From assembly GCF_003946165.1 (NCBI RefSeq), contig NZ_RHOI01000021.1, forward strand, positions 1-48,827: a DNA stretch of 48,827 nt, read 5' to 3'. Made by a program: the position numbers and the translations under genes. Positions 33,387 through 43,528 of the stretch are shown piece by piece (positions within the stretch are counted from its first letter, which is position 1; the number at the start of each line of letters is the position of its first letter). The notes under the pieces were generated by a model, which had not been told where the DNA came from, searched no databases, and was given only the letters and a program-made list of their open reading frames with translations. Origin of the DNA: Lacticaseibacillus baoqingensis. GTDB lineage: Bacteria; Bacillota; Bacilli; Lactobacillales; Lactobacillaceae.

Positions 33387-33633
33387 TTCGTCGAGCTGCG
33401 CAAAGCAACGGGGTCGCAGATAAGTCATCGCACCACGCTATGGCTGTCGCCATAACGCGTCACGCTGCCTTATCCTCACCCCTAAAATCGCTTTGCTCCG
33501 CTTTGGGGTTATTCGTCGAGCTGCGCATGCCAACGCGATGGCGTCTAAGCCATCCCGGTCACGGTGCGTGCCGCACCGCGCCCAGACTGCCTTACCCACA
33601 TCGCTAAACCCGGCATGCTCCGCTTTGGGGTTA
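33387..33633 (-). repeat. Locus C of the dispersed structured repeat (two units)
   Basis: Units C1 (about 33387-33510) and C2 (about 33511-33633) lie head to tail between hslV and hslU. C1 pairs GCGCAAAGC with GCTTTGCTCCGC, GGGGTCGCAGATAAG with CTTATCCTCACCCC, and apical ATGGC with GCCAT. C2 pairs CTAAG-type and GGTGCG/CGCACC arms. The right end overlaps the hslV stop codon. Confidence 0.82.
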
Positions 33634-34155
33634 TTTAAAGCTTTCGACGATGATGTTGTGGTTGGTGAAGATGTCGATACTGCCGGCGATGTCGATCGCG
33701 GCTTTGGCGATGTCTTCTGCAGCCATGTCGGTGTGTTGGATCATGGCCATGGCCGCGGCTTGGGCGTAGTTGCCGCCAGAGCCGATGGCGACCACGTCTT
33801 CGTCTGGTTCGATCACTTCGCCATTGCCAGAAACCAATAAGAGATCATGCTCGTCCATGACGATCATCATCGCTTCCAGTTTTTGTAAAGTCTGATCTTT
33901 ACGCCAGTCTTGCGCTAATGCCACAGCAGAACGCCGCAGGTTGCCAGCATGCGCTTCCAGCTTTTTTTCAAACCAATCTTGTAACGTGAAGGCATCAGCG
34001 ACCCCGCCAGCAAAGCCGATCACGACTTTGTTGTTGAAGATCCGGCGCACTTTTTGCGCGTTGCCTTTCATGATCACTTTTTCGCCTAAGGTCACTTGGC
34101 CATCGCCGGCAATAGCGGTGCGGCCGTTTTTACGTACTGCTGCAATTGTTGTCAT
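33631..34155 (-). CDS. hslV: ATP-dependent protease subunit HslV
   Basis: The 174-residue proteasome-like peptidase (ClpQ), with N-terminal [22 protein letters not shown], where the threonine after the initiator Met is the expected nucleophile. [12 protein letters not shown] is also typical. Length is normal. AAGGAG precedes the start. Encoded between xerC and hslU as in most Firmicutes. The stop codon coincides with the border of repeat unit C2. Confidence 0.96.
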   Translation of the reverse strand: MTTIAAVRKNGRTAIAGDGQVTLGEKVIMKGNAQKVRRIFNNKVVIGFAGGVADAFTLQDWFEKKLEAHAGNLRRSAVALAQDWRKDQTLQKLEAMMIVMDEHDLLLVSGNGEVIEPDEDVVAIGSGGNYAQAAAMAMIQHTDMAAEDIAKAAIDIAGSIDIFTNHNIIVESFK

Positions 34156-34231
34156 TAATAAGGCTCCTTTTTAAATTAAAGCATGTCCCTAGTTTAACGT
34201 GACAAGGTGTCATAGGCATCAGCCTTGGGTC

Positions 34232-35128
34232 CTAATTATGCTTTGGATAATACTTCATATAGTCAGTTTTAAGGTGTTCGGTGGTCATATGCGTATAGAT
34301 CTGAGTCGTCGATAAGCTCGCGTGTCCCAATAGGGCCTGCACCGAGCGCAAGTCGGCACCATGATCAAGCAGATGGGTAGCAAAAGAATGCCGTAACATA
34401 TGGGGATGGATGCCGCTGGTCAGGCTGGTTTTTTTCACCAGTTGATCTAATAAGTACTCGATCCCCCTTGGCGTGATCGGGCGGCCATGTTGATTGACGA
34501 AGACGCGATCATGATTTTGATCCAACTTGGCCATCAAGGTTTGGCGGCCGTCGCCAAGATATGTGTGCAAGGCTTGCTTGCAATAGCTGCCAAAGGGCAC
34601 ATAGCGATCCTTGTTGCCTTTCCCATGGACTAATAATAACTCGAGATCAAAATCGATCTGGCTCAAGGTCAAATTGGCACATTCGCTGACCCGGATCCCA
34701 GTACCATAAAGCACTTCCAGTACTGCACGATTACGTTGATCTAACGGGGTCGGCCCATCGACCACCGCAAACAGCTCTTGGATCTCTTGTTCATAAAAAA
34801 ATTGAGGCAAGTGATGGTGGCTCTTGCGCGTTTCGACCAGTTCAAAGGGGTTGACCTTGGCTTGGCCGATGCGGATCAAATACCGATAAAAGCTCCTCAA
34901 GCTGCTCATTTTGCGCGCGACTGAGCTGCGTGCCAATTGCTGATCCGCCAGATGCGTCAAATACGTTGAGACATCTAAGTGATCGACGGCTTGAAAACTT
35001 GTGAAGCCGCCGTTTGCTCGCAAAAACGCCACAAAGGCATTGATGTCTTCCTCGTAAGCCTTTTTGGTCTCTGGCGAATAGTGCCGCTCAACCAACAAAT
35101 ACTGGAGAAATGCCGTCACATCTTGCAT
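34232..35128 (-). CDS. xerC: Tyrosine recombinase XerC
   Basis: A 298-residue site-specific recombinase for chromosome dimer resolution. It has an N-terminal SAM-like core-binding domain and a catalytic domain with R in GTGIRVSE, HMLRHSF (H-x-x-R), GHASLSTTQ and the nucleophile in IYTHM. The trmFO-xerC-hslVU context supports XerC rather than a phage integrase or XerD. Confidence 0.94.
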   Translation of the reverse strand: MQDVTAFLQYLLVERHYSPETKKAYEEDINAFVAFLRANGGFTSFQAVDHLDVSTYLTHLADQQLARSSVARKMSSLRSFYRYLIRIGQAKVNPFELVETRKSHHHLPQFFYEQEIQELFAVVDGPTPLDQRNRAVLEVLYGTGIRVSECANLTLSQIDFDLELLLVHGKGNKDRYVPFGSYCKQALHTYLGDGRQTLMAKLDQNHDRVFVNQHGRPITPRGIEYLLDQLVKKTSLTSGIHPHMLRHSFATHLLDHGADLRSVQALLGHASLSTTQIYTHMTTEHLKTDYMKYYPKHN

Positions 35129-35175
35129 CTGCTCACCTCCATTAAAACCTTACCATACTTTATTACGCGTCACAA

Positions 35176-35206
35176 AAAAACCACTCAGGCTAAGCCTGGG
35201 TGGTGG
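35176..35206 (-). terminator. Terminator overlapping the end of trmFO
   Basis: On the minus strand ACCACCCAGGCT-T-AGCCTGAGTGGT is followed by seven T residues. The left arm encodes the last residues of TrmFO and the stop codon is in the loop, so coding sequence and terminator share bases. Confidence 0.88.
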
Positions 35207-36518
35207 TTTGCGCTTGCATTTCAGCAGCTTGAAAGGCACTTAATGTGGCCAATGCCCGCTCTGCGATCGCCGTATTGCGTTCAAGTTTGTTTTTCACCCG
35301 TTGGGGCAAGCCTGGCATGATACCAAAATTGGCATTCATCGGCTGAAAATGCCGCCCATCGGTATGGGTAATGTAATTGGCCATTGCCCCGATTTGTGTG
35401 GCTTTGGGAAAAATCAGCGGGGTTTGGCCTAAGGCTTGCCGCGCCGCATTCAACCCGGCAACCAACCCGCTGGCCGCAGATTCAACATAACCTTCCACAC
35501 CGGTCATTTGCCCGGCAAAGAACAACCCCTCACGCTGTTTAGACGCGTAACTGGCTTCAAGAACTTGCGGCGAATTCATGTAAGTATTGCGGTGCATCAC
35601 GCCATAGCGGACGAATTCGACATTTTCCAACCCTGGGATCATTCGGAAAACGCGCTTTTGCTCGCCCCACTTCAAATGCGTCTGAAAGCCCACCAGATTA
35701 AACAAACTGGCTGCGGCGTTATCTTGGCGCAGCTGCACGACTGCATATGGATCTTTGCCGGTACCCGGATCCGCCAATCCCACTGGCTTCAGCGGGCCAA
35801 ACAGCATCGTTTTGATCCCGCGTTGGGCCATCACTTCGATCGGCATGCACCCTTCAAAGACTTCCAGTTTTTCAAAATCATGGCCTGCAGCCACTTCGGC
35901 ATGCACCAGCGCCTCATGAAACGCCATGAACTGTTCTTTGTCCATCGGGCAATTCAGGTAAGCCGCTTCGCCTTTATCGTAGCGGGATTTCTTGTACACC
36001 ACCGAGTCGTCGATGGTGTTGGCGTCGATGATCGGCGCGGCAGCGTCAAAAAAGTGCAAGCCTTCTGCGCCATTCAACGCCGCGATCCGCTTGGCCAACC
36101 CCGCCGCCGTCAGCGGGCCAGTGGCGACCACGGTGATGCCATCAGGAAAATCGGTCAATACTTCATTCACGACGGTGATCCGGGGATGCTGGCGGACTTT
36201 TTGGGTGACCAACTCGCTAAAAGGCTCGCGATCAACCGCCAACGCCCCGCCTGCTGGCACCGCCGTCGCATCGGCACAAGCCATGATCACAGAATTCAAT
36301 TGGCGCATTTCGGCTTTTAATAAACCAACGGCATTGCTGAGCTGGTTGGCACGCAAGGAATTCGTGCACACCAGCTCAGCAAAGTTGGCCGTATGGTGAG
36401 CAGGTGTCGTCGCCACCGGACGCATTTCATAAAGGGTCACATCAACACCGGCATTGGCGATTTGCCACGCGGCTTCACTACCGGCTAAACCGGCGCCAAT
36501 CACGTTCACTGTGGGCAT
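35190..36518 (-). CDS. trmFO: Methylenetetrahydrofolate-tRNA-(uracil-5-)-methyltransferase TrmFO
   Basis: This 442-residue folate- and FAD-dependent enzyme makes m5U54 in tRNA. It has the N-terminal FAD motif [16 protein letters not shown], the family YEMRP, CTNSLRA with the catalytic-region cysteine, and [17 protein letters not shown]. Of two close ATGs the second (36518) is chosen because GGAGG is seven bases upstream of it but only one from the first. It lies between topA and xerC, the standard Firmicutes order. Confidence 0.96.
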   Translation of the reverse strand: MPTVNVIGAGLAGSEAAWQIANAGVDVTLYEMRPVATTPAHHTANFAELVCTNSLRANQLSNAVGLLKAEMRQLNSVIMACADATAVPAGGALAVDREPFSELVTQKVRQHPRITVVNEVLTDFPDGITVVATGPLTAAGLAKRIAALNGAEGLHFFDAAAPIIDANTIDDSVVYKKSRYDKGEAAYLNCPMDKEQFMAFHEALVHAEVAAGHDFEKLEVFEGCMPIEVMAQRGIKTMLFGPLKPVGLADPGTGKDPYAVVQLRQDNAAASLFNLVGFQTHLKWGEQKRVFRMIPGLENVEFVRYGVMHRNTYMNSPQVLEASYASKQREGLFFAGQMTGVEGYVESAASGLVAGLNAARQALGQTPLIFPKATQIGAMANYITHTDGRHFQPMNANFGIMPGLPQRVKNKLERNTAIAERALATLSAFQAAEMQAQTTTQA

Positions 36519-36563
36519 AGTCATTCCTCCATCGCGCCATAATAGCGCTTTCTTATTGGGCCA

Positions 36564-36605
36564 AAAACACGGGGCGCACCGGTATTAGCGGTGGTCCCTG
36601 TGTTT
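36564..36605 (-). terminator. Terminator after topA and its repeat array
   Basis: Arms AAACACAGGG and CCCGTGTTT with an inner ACC/GGT pairing, followed by a T-run on the minus strand. It lies beyond the repeats of locus D, so those repeats are inside the topA transcript. Confidence 0.75.
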
Positions 36606-36652
36606 GCGGAAATTGAATGGTTGGGGTTGATGATTTGTTGAGGGGCGTTGCG

Positions 36653-37049
36653 CTCTAAGTGCGGCTAGCTGCGCTTAGGGTTATTCGTGGAGCTCCGCTA
36701 GCCAACGGGGCCGCAGATAAGCGATCCCGACGCGGTACGGCTGCGCCGCACCGAGCCAGGCTCGCTTATCTTCACCCCTAAGTACGGCTAGCTGCGCTTA
36801 GGGTTTCTCGTCGAGCTCCGCTCCGCAACGGCATTGCGCATAAGTCGTCTCGGTCACGACGCGTGCCGCGCCGCACCCAAGCCGCCTTATGCCCATGCCT
36901 AAACCCGCGGTGCTGCGCTCTGGGTTTTCGTCGAGCTCCGCTAACCAACGGGGCCGCAGACAAGCGATCCCGACGCGGTACGGCTGCGCCGCACCGAGCC
37001 AGGCTCGCTTGTCTTCACCCCTAAGTACGGCTAGCTGCGCTCTGGGTTA
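36653..37049 (-). repeat. Locus D of the dispersed structured repeat (three units and one tail)
   Basis: A partial tail (36653-36683) is followed by D1 (about 36684-36805), D2 (about 36806-36926) and D3 (about 36927-37049). D1 and D3 are nearly identical, but D1 pairs GATAAGCGA with TCGCTTATC while D3 pairs GACAAGCGA with TCGCTTGTC, a compensatory base-pair change. D2 pairs GCATAAG with CTTATGC. The apical stem in D1 and D3 is CGGC/GCCG. The array starts at the topA stop codon on the minus strand and contains no gene. Confidence 0.85.
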
Positions 37050-39128
37050 TTTTTGTGCGGCTTCTTTGTAGTCGCCGTTGGGACAGATGACTTGTTTGCC
37101 GCCGCGGGCCTTTTTTTCGACCAAGTAATGACCGCACTTCGGGCAGTCGCGGCCAACGGGTTTGTCCCAAGAAACGAAATCACAATCTGGGTACCGATCG
37201 CAACCGTAGAAGATCCGGTTCTTTTTGCTCTTGCGTTCGACGATCTGGCCTTTGTGACACTGCGGGCACAAAACGCCGATTTCCTTCACGATTGCCTTAG
37301 TGTTGCGGCAATCAGGGAAGCGCGAGCAGGCGTAAAACTTGCCGTAGCGGCCAAGTTTGATCACCATTGGCGCACCGCAGATGTCACAGTCAAACCCAGC
37401 TGGTTCATCTTTGATCTGGATCTTTTCGATGCCTTCTTCGGCATGGGCGAGTTCCTTTTCAAAGGGATGGTAGAACTGGTCGATGACCTTGACCCAAGGC
37501 ATTTTGCCTTCTTCGATACTGTCCAATTCGCCTTCGACTGTCGCGGTGAATTTGATATCCACGATATCTGGGAAGAATTCGCAGATCAAGTCGTTGACGA
37601 TCTCGCCGAGCTCTGTGGGTTCAAACCGCCGCGCGTTGAGCTTGACGTAGTAGCGTTTTTGGATCGTTTCGATCGTTGGCGCATACGTTGACGGCCGCCC
37701 AACCCCATTTTCTTCCAAGGCTTTGACCAGGTTCGCTTCTGAATAGCGAGCTGGCGGCTGGGTAAAATGCTGTGCCGGATCGGTTTTGACTAAATTCACC
37801 TGATCGCCAACGACCAGGTCTGGTAACAGGTTGTCTTTTTCATCTTGATCCCGACTGGAAACATACAGCTTGGTGAAACCTGGGAACTTGGTTTGGCTCC
37901 CATTGGCGCGGAAAATGGCGCCATTTTGTTCGATTGTCATCGCCACGGTATCGATCACTGCCGGCGTCATTTCGCTGGCGACAAAGCGGCTCCAGATCAA
38001 GCGGTAAAGCTTCATCTGGTCTTTGTCCAAGACCTTCTCTAAGCTTTCTGGCGTACGCAAGGTGCTCGTCGGCCGGATCGCTTCATGGGCGTCTTGGGCG
38101 CCTTCTTGCAGCTTGCCTTGCCGGATCTTGACAGCGGCATAGGCTTCGCCATATTGCTCGTGAATGAACTTCGACGTTTCCGTCTTGGCCACGTTAGAAA
38201 CTCGCGTGGAGTCCGTCCGCATATAGGTGATCAACCCTACGGTGCCGAGCTTGCCGCCAAGGTTGATCCCTTCGTACAGCTGCTGGGCCAACATCATGGT
38301 TTTGCGCGTGCGGAAGTTCAACTTGCGGTTGGCTTCTTGTTGCAAAGAACTGGTCGTAAAAGGCGCTGCTGGGTAGCGTTTGCGTTCCTTTTTAACCACT
38401 TTGGTGATGTCAAATGGGCCTTTGCGGTCGATGCCTTTTAACACCTGTTGCACGGCGTCGTTGTTCTTCAACGCCAGCTTCTTGCCATTCATCCCATAAA
38501 AACTGGCCGCAAACTTCTTGCCGGTGCCTTTTTTAAATTCGGCATCTAACGTCCAATATTCTTCTGGAACAAAGGCGCGGATCGCATTTTCCCGATCAAT
38601 GATCAGCTTCAAGGCGATACTTTGCACCCGGCCGGCAGAAAGGCCTTTTTTGACCTTCTTCCATAACAACGGCGAGATCGAATACCCTACCAACCGGTCC
38701 AACACCCGGCGTGCTTGCTGGGCATCTACCAGGTTCATGTCGATGGAACGGGGCGTTTTGAACGCATTTTTAACGGCGTCTTTGGTAATTTCATTGAACA
38801 CCACGCGGTTTTTGCCTGCTGGATCCAAATCCAAAATATGGCTGACATGCCACGCGATGGCTTCTCCTTCACGGTCCGGATCGGCTGCGAGGTAGATGTG
38901 TTCAGCTTTTTTAGCATTCTTTTTGAGATCCTTGATCACATCGCCTTTGCCGCGGATCGAAATATATTTCGGCTGATAATTATGCTCGAAATCGATCCCC
39001 ATTTGACTCTTTGGCAAATCGCGAATGTGCCCTAAGGACGCGACGACCTTATAATTGCGGCCGAGGTATTTTTCAATGGTTTTAGCTTTTGCTGGCGATT
39101 CCACGATGACCAAATTCTTGGCGGTCAT
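37047..39128 (-). CDS. topA: DNA topoisomerase I
   Basis: A 693-residue type IA topoisomerase that relaxes negative supercoils. The TOPRIM domain ([29 protein letters not shown]) and the active-site tyrosine in [12 protein letters not shown] are clear. Three C-terminal zinc-ribbon-like modules follow: CDICG...CSRFPDC, CPQCH...CDRYPDC and a degenerate CPKCG...CPNGD with only three cysteines. The start at 39128 follows AAAGGAGGG. The stop codon is the border of repeat unit D3. Confidence 0.97.
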   Translation of the reverse strand: MTAKNLVIVESPAKAKTIEKYLGRNYKVVASLGHIRDLPKSQMGIDFEHNYQPKYISIRGKGDVIKDLKKNAKKAEHIYLAADPDREGEAIAWHVSHILDLDPAGKNRVVFNEITKDAVKNAFKTPRSIDMNLVDAQQARRVLDRLVGYSISPLLWKKVKKGLSAGRVQSIALKLIIDRENAIRAFVPEEYWTLDAEFKKGTGKKFAASFYGMNGKKLALKNNDAVQQVLKGIDRKGPFDITKVVKKERKRYPAAPFTTSSLQQEANRKLNFRTRKTMMLAQQLYEGINLGGKLGTVGLITYMRTDSTRVSNVAKTETSKFIHEQYGEAYAAVKIRQGKLQEGAQDAHEAIRPTSTLRTPESLEKVLDKDQMKLYRLIWSRFVASEMTPAVIDTVAMTIEQNGAIFRANGSQTKFPGFTKLYVSSRDQDEKDNLLPDLVVGDQVNLVKTDPAQHFTQPPARYSEANLVKALEENGVGRPSTYAPTIETIQKRYYVKLNARRFEPTELGEIVNDLICEFFPDIVDIKFTATVEGELDSIEEGKMPWVKVIDQFYHPFEKELAHAEEGIEKIQIKDEPAGFDCDICGAPMVIKLGRYGKFYACSRFPDCRNTKAIVKEIGVLCPQCHKGQIVERKSKKNRIFYGCDRYPDCDFVSWDKPVGRDCPKCGHYLVEKKARGGKQVICPNGDYKEAAQK

Positions 39129-39305
39129 GTTCGCCCTCCTTTCGTTGAGCGGGCTGCTCGAAAACAACAGCTATCATATTCTAAGGCTTTCAGCTTTGTC
39201 AAATGACGAAGTGAAAAATGGACCCTGCCTTACTGGCTGAATTCGCCTTTTACCACTGCTGCTTCGCTAAACAGTATCACCCACCCACCGCATTTACGCA
39301 ACCGA

Positions 39306-40145
39306 CTAAGGGTAATATTGCATTTCTTCTATTATATCAGACCCGCGCAGCACCGGTTTGGCGCCGGCTTGGATCAACGCATTCGTCCCGACTCCTAATG
39401 GTACATCCACCCGATTCGGCACGGCAAACACCTCGCGATTCGCCTGCAACGCCAAATTCGCGGTGATCAAGCTGCCAGAATGTGCTGCAGCTTCAGTGAC
39501 CAACACCCCGTGGGCCAACCCCGCGATCAAGCGATTGCGCGCCACGAAGCGATACGGCATCGGCTTGACGCCATAAGGATATTCACTGATCACTAAACCG
39601 GCTTTGGCAATGCGCTGTTGCAAGTCGCGGTTGGCTTGCGGATACACTTGGTCTAAGCCGTTAGCTAACACTGCCACAGTCGGCCATCCTTGCGCCAGCG
39701 CAAACTCATGTGCCAGCGTATCAGCACCAGCAGCTAACCCGCTGACCACCGTCATGGGCATCAATCCCGGTCGCAGCCAAGCCAGTGCTTTGCGCGTATA
39801 AGCCCCTGCGTGCCGCGCCCCAACGATCGCCAAGCATAAGCGCGTCAACAAGTGCCAATTGCCTTGATAAAATAACACCGCCGGCGGCTGAAAACTTTCT
39901 GCCAGCCGTGGCGGATAAGCGGCATCCAAGCGGGTCACGAATGGTCCCATGCCCCAGACTTGACGCGCTTGGGCTTGCAGCGCGGGATCGCGCCAAAGTG
40001 CCCGCTGTTCTGGCGTTAGCCAAGCCAGATCCAGCTCGTCGCTGCCAGCGTGGTGTTGCAGTTGTTCCCAAGCAGCATTGTTAGTCGCATAGCTTTTGGT
40101 ATAGGTGGCAAGATGCCAATAAAATAAAAAATCGCGTACTTGCAT
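39306..40145 (-). CDS. dprA: DNA processing protein DprA
   Basis: This 279-residue protein loads RecA on incoming single-stranded DNA during transformation. Its Rossmann-like core shows VSGLAAGADTLAHEFAL, VLANGLDQVYPQAN and ISEYPYG, and further SGSLITANLALQANREVFAVPN. Length is normal. It lies between rnhB and topA as in other Firmicutes. Its presence suggests a latent competence system but does not prove one. Confidence 0.95.
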   Translation of the reverse strand: MQVRDFLFYWHLATYTKSYATNNAAWEQLQHHAGSDELDLAWLTPEQRALWRDPALQAQARQVWGMGPFVTRLDAAYPPRLAESFQPPAVLFYQGNWHLLTRLCLAIVGARHAGAYTRKALAWLRPGLMPMTVVSGLAAGADTLAHEFALAQGWPTVAVLANGLDQVYPQANRDLQQRIAKAGLVISEYPYGVKPMPYRFVARNRLIAGLAHGVLVTEAAAHSGSLITANLALQANREVFAVPNRVDVPLGVGTNALIQAGAKPVLRGSDIIEEMQYYP

Positions 40146-40183
40146 AAGCTCCCTCCTCGGTACTCATACATTACGCGATTTTA

Positions 40184-40945
40184 CTACTGCATTGCTGCTT
40201 TTCGTACTGGTGCAAAACTCATGCGATGGATCGGGGTGACGCCATGCGCAGCCAGCCCGGCTAAATGCTTCTTGGTCCCATATCCCATGTTATCGGCGAA
40301 GTCGTATCCCGGATAGCAATTGGCATACATCAGCATCAGCCGATCCCGCACCACCTTGGCAACAATACTGGCCGCTGCGATGGAAATACTGTTGGCATCC
40401 CCTTTGATCAGCTTGCGCTGCGGATATGGCCCAGGTACGGTCATGGCATCGACCAATAAGCAGTCAGGCGCCACGCGCAATCCCGCCGCTGCCCGCCCCA
40501 TTGCCAGTTCAGTGGCATGGTAGATGTTTTCGCGATCGATCTCATCATTATCGGCCACGCCAATACTGACGGCGACAGCCTGACTCACGATTTGCGGAAA
40601 CAACTGCGCTCGTTTGTGCGGCGTTAGTTGCTTAGAATCGTTCACTGGCAAGGCAAAATCATGCGGCAAGATCACCGCGGCGGTCACCACCGGGCCGGCA
40701 AGCGGCCCACGACCAACTTCATCGATACCGGCAATGTGTGGGTATTTTGCCCACAATTCCCGCTCATAGCGACTGCGATATGCCAGCTCTAGTGCCTCAG
40801 TTTCTGCTTCAGCTTGTTGCCGCTGATACCGGGCCAAAAGCTGCTGGGCGCCGACGCGCGGATCTTGTGCTAAGGCTTGCAACACAGATTCAGCCACCGG
40901 TGGTTCAGCTAATCGGGCCTTGAGCTCACTCAGCGTCTGCGTCAT
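40184..40945 (-). CDS. rnhB: Ribonuclease HII
   Basis: This 253-residue enzyme removes ribonucleotides from DNA and RNA-DNA hybrids. It has the catalytic [14 protein letters not shown] (D and E), VNDSKQLTP, the third carboxylate in LLVDAMTV and [13 protein letters not shown]. About 65 N-terminal residues precede the core, as usual in lactobacilli. The start at 40945 is favoured because AGGAG abuts the earlier ATG. It overlaps the end of rbgA by 20 bases. Confidence 0.95.
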   Translation of the reverse strand: MTQTLSELKARLAEPPVAESVLQALAQDPRVGAQQLLARYQRQQAEAETEALELAYRSRYERELWAKYPHIAGIDEVGRGPLAGPVVTAAVILPHDFALPVNDSKQLTPHKRAQLFPQIVSQAVAVSIGVADNDEIDRENIYHATELAMGRAAAGLRVAPDCLLVDAMTVPGPYPQRKLIKGDANSISIAAASIVAKVVRDRLMLMYANCYPGYDFADNMGYGTKKHLAGLAAHGVTPIHRMSFAPVRKAAMQ

Positions 40946-41792
40946 TGGCGTCATCTCCTGGCACTTCTAGCGTGAAGCGACCAAACTTGCCTTGCCGCGC
41001 ATCGAAAATGATCCGCTCCGCCATCCGATTGTAATTGTCAGCAAAGCCATTTTTCTGGCTCAAATGGATCATTAAATCGCCGTCTGATAAGGCTAAGTCT
41101 TGCGCATTCAACCCATATGCGCGACGGAAGGCTTCTTGATAATGTTCCCGGAAAAATTGCAGCCCATACATCCCCACAACATCTTCTGAATACACGGAAT
41201 CAGCGATCGCCCCGGTCAGCGCCAGCTTCTTGCCGATCAAGTCATCATCGAACTTCGGCCATAAGATCCCTGGCGTATCCAGCAGCTGCAAGGTTTCATC
41301 TGCCTTGAGCCATTGCTGATTTTTCGTCACGCCAGGCCGGTTGCCGGTAACGGCGACGTTTTTTTTGATCAAGCGGTTCAAGATCGTCGACTTGCCGACA
41401 TTGGGGATGCCAATACACATTGCGCGGATCGCTGGATTGCGGATCCCGCGTGACTTTTGCTTGGTGATCTTTGCCGCCATCAAGCGCTTGCCCAAAGTTG
41501 GGATCTGATTGAGCCGCTTAGCATGCTGCGCATCAATGGCGATAGCCTCATAGCCGAGGCCTTGATAATATGTGACCCATTGCTTAGTTTTCTCTGGGTC
41601 AGCCAAGTCTTGTTTATTCAACACCATAATGCGCGGCTTAGCGCCGATGATCTCATTCATCATCGGGTTGCGGCTGGCCTCCGGGGTGCGCGCATCGACG
41701 ATTTCTAAGACAAAATCGACTTGCTTGAGTTTTTCTTGGACTTGGTTGCGTGCTTTGGCCATGTGGCCGGGGAACCATTGAATAGTTGCCAT
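40926..41792 (-). CDS. rbgA: Ribosome biogenesis GTPase YlqF/RbgA
   Basis: A 288-residue circularly permuted GTPase needed for late 50S subunit assembly. Motifs are in permuted order: G4 LNKQDLAD, G1 GIPNVGKST and G3 DTPGI. The N-terminus WFPGHMAKA is typical. The start at 41792 follows AAAGGGG; the frame open to 41975 would run into the integrase gene. It is the first housekeeping gene beside the integrated element, which begins 136 bases upstream. Confidence 0.96.
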   Translation of the reverse strand: MATIQWFPGHMAKARNQVQEKLKQVDFVLEIVDARTPEASRNPMMNEIIGAKPRIMVLNKQDLADPEKTKQWVTYYQGLGYEAIAIDAQHAKRLNQIPTLGKRLMAAKITKQKSRGIRNPAIRAMCIGIPNVGKSTILNRLIKKNVAVTGNRPGVTKNQQWLKADETLQLLDTPGILWPKFDDDLIGKKLALTGAIADSVYSEDVVGMYGLQFFREHYQEAFRRAYGLNAQDLALSDGDLMIHLSQKNGFADNYNRMAERIIFDARQGKFGRFTLEVPGDDANDADAE

Positions 41793-41850
41793 AGTGTATA
41801 TCCCCTTTCGTAGCAAGGCTTTCAAGCTCTTGCTCTGATAAATTTTCTTA

Positions 41851-41892
41851 ATGGTACCACTTTTGTGCCATGTGTCCCGTTGCTGGTACCAT
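41851..41892. repeat. Inverted repeat between integrase and rbgA, near the probable attachment region
   Basis: Arms ATGGTACCA (41851-41859) and TGGTACCAT (41884-41892) are separated by 24 bases, between the rbgA start and the integrase stop. This is where one attachment site is expected because the integrase gene sits at the end of its element. The spacer is too long for a standard core site, so it may be an arm-type binding site or an rbgA operator. Confidence 0.4.
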
Positions 41893-41928
41893 ATTATTAG
41901 CATTTTAGCGGTAATAGCTGAACTTTGT

Positions 41929-43188
41929 TTACACCGGTTGAAGACTAATACCAACCTTCCTAGCGAACGTATCAATTACTTCAACCGACTTTTCTTGTGA
42001 ATGTGAAAGGCGGTGCGTATAGCCATCAGTCGTCCGTTCTTCAACGTGACCGACTCGCTCTTGCACTTCTTTCAACGTTACAGAGGAATCATCACGCAAG
42101 ACGGAGATATGAATGTGTCGGAAACTATGTGGCACTGGATTTTTCGTCCATTTGAAGCCATAGCGTTTTTCACAATTCTTTTCCAAGTCTGCTTTAATTC
42201 TGCCAAGTACTTCACGAAAACTATGTGACGTGATCGGTGAACCGTACTCGGTCCGAAAAATCACTTGAAATTCATGAAAAGCATCACTCGGTAATTCCTT
42301 CATCCGCCTATCAAATACGGCATTACGGTGTATCGCACGCTTCAATGCAGCAATCGCAAAATCAGGTAACTGCTCCACCCGTTCGCCAGCAACCGTTTTG
42401 ACGGTATCTTCGTAGTACTCATCAACCCGTAAGTCATGTGATTGCATGGAACTAGAAATCGTAACTGTTTTTTTAGCAAAATCGATCTTATCAGATGTTA
42501 ACCCTGATGCTTCACCAATTCGGCAACCTGTTGCAATCATAAATAGTGCCAGATCATAGTACGCCGGATTGCGGCGTTGTGCCAATTCAGTGAACAAGAC
42601 TTTGACCTCACGCGAATCAAGAAACTTACTTTCCAAGCGATCCTTCCGCTCGATTTTTTCAGTCGTTGTCGCTTTTAAATGCAGAACGGCTGTCGGTGAA
42701 GCTGGAATGATGTTATATAGCACCGCATGGTCGAAAAGTTTATTGAAAGTTGATTTGATGTGTTGTATGGTGGCAAAACTAGCGCTGTATTTTTCGCGAT
42801 AGTCTTGCAAACATTTATTGACTAACATAGGCGTGATGTTTTTTACCAAAATATCGTCTGCAATAATTTGATTCAACCGCCTAATAACAAGCGCCTCGCG
42901 CTTAATTGTCATTGGTTTAACAGACTGTTTCCACAAATCAAACCAATCTTCGCGTAAATCTTTGAACGTCCATTTTTGAACGCGCTCATCAAGTGCTTGA
43001 GCTCGCTGTGAAGTTAGCTCTTCGATCTTTTCATCAAGTTCTCGCGCCGCTTGTGCTTTACCTCTTTGAGAATTAGACTTAAAACTTACTGAGGCCCGTT
43101 TCCGTTTGCCAGTTAAGGGGTCAATATAATTCTCGAAAGCGCGATAAGTTGAAGTTCCGTCAGCGAGTACTCTTTTTTGAAAATGCAT
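41929..43188 (-). CDS. int: Tyrosine-type integrase of a mobile element
   Basis: This 419-residue phage/ICE-type integrase has an N-terminal AP2-like arm-binding segment (YRAFENYIDPLTGKRKR), a SAM-like domain and a catalytic domain with ATGCRIGEASGL, HSFRHIHIS and the nucleophile region RTTDGYTHR. The start at 43188 follows GGAGG at eight bases; the TTG at 43203 overlaps that site. It is AT-rich compared with rbgA, and an excisionase-like gene follows upstream, as in Tn916-type and related modules. Confidence 0.93.
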   Translation of the reverse strand: MHFQKRVLADGTSTYRAFENYIDPLTGKRKRASVSFKSNSQRGKAQAARELDEKIEELTSQRAQALDERVQKWTFKDLREDWFDLWKQSVKPMTIKREALVIRRLNQIIADDILVKNITPMLVNKCLQDYREKYSASFATIQHIKSTFNKLFDHAVLYNIIPASPTAVLHLKATTTEKIERKDRLESKFLDSREVKVLFTELAQRRNPAYYDLALFMIATGCRIGEASGLTSDKIDFAKKTVTISSSMQSHDLRVDEYYEDTVKTVAGERVEQLPDFAIAALKRAIHRNAVFDRRMKELPSDAFHEFQVIFRTEYGSPITSHSFREVLGRIKADLEKNCEKRYGFKWTKNPVPHSFRHIHISVLRDDSSVTLKEVQERVGHVEERTTDGYTHRLSHSQEKSVEVIDTFARKVGISLQPV

Positions 43189-43276
43189 AATTTTATCCTC
43201 CAATTCAAATTAATAAACAGGAAAGATAAAATGAGATTAAATAGCTATTTCATTTTACCATGTCCCGGCGGTGTTG

Positions 43277-43528
43277 TCAGACGCTTCGGATGTAATGATG
43301 CTGTTTCCAAAACAAGAATTCTTGAAAGGTCGCAAAGTTGATCAATACAATTTTGTGTGTAGGATTAATAACGCCCTGACGAAAAGTAGCGTCATTACGC
43401 ATTTCCGACAACCACCGATTTAATGTATAAATATTTAGACCCTCATAGCGTTTCAACAATGCTTGCTTGGTTCCCCATTCCGCTTTACCGGCGGAGTCGC
43501 CACTATATGGTACACTTGTATTTTCCAT
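43277..43528 (-). CDS. Excisionase-like small DNA-binding protein
   Basis: An 83-residue protein (KQALLKRYEGLNIYTLNRWLSEMR) with a predicted winged-helix fold, located directly upstream of the integrase gene. Size and place match Xis proteins of Tn916-like and related elements that direct excision. AGGAAGTG precedes the ATG. The fold call is from position and pattern only. Confidence 0.65.
   Translation of the reverse strand: MENTSVPYSGDSAGKAEWGTKQALLKRYEGLNIYTLNRWLSEMRNDATFRQGVINPTHKIVLINFATFQEFLFWKQHHYIRSV

Noticed and set aside
35436-36320. 294-codon plus-strand frame opposite trmFO
   Set aside because: It is an antisense shadow of trmFO with unnatural composition and no start signal.
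37053-37691. 212-codon plus-strand frame opposite topA
   Set aside because: It mirrors the topA zinc-ribbon coding region and has no independent support.
41929-43188. Interpretation of the integrase as part of a prophage
   Set aside because: No phage structural, lysis or replication genes are seen; the neighbours are a MobT/Rep_trans initiator and metal-resistance genes.
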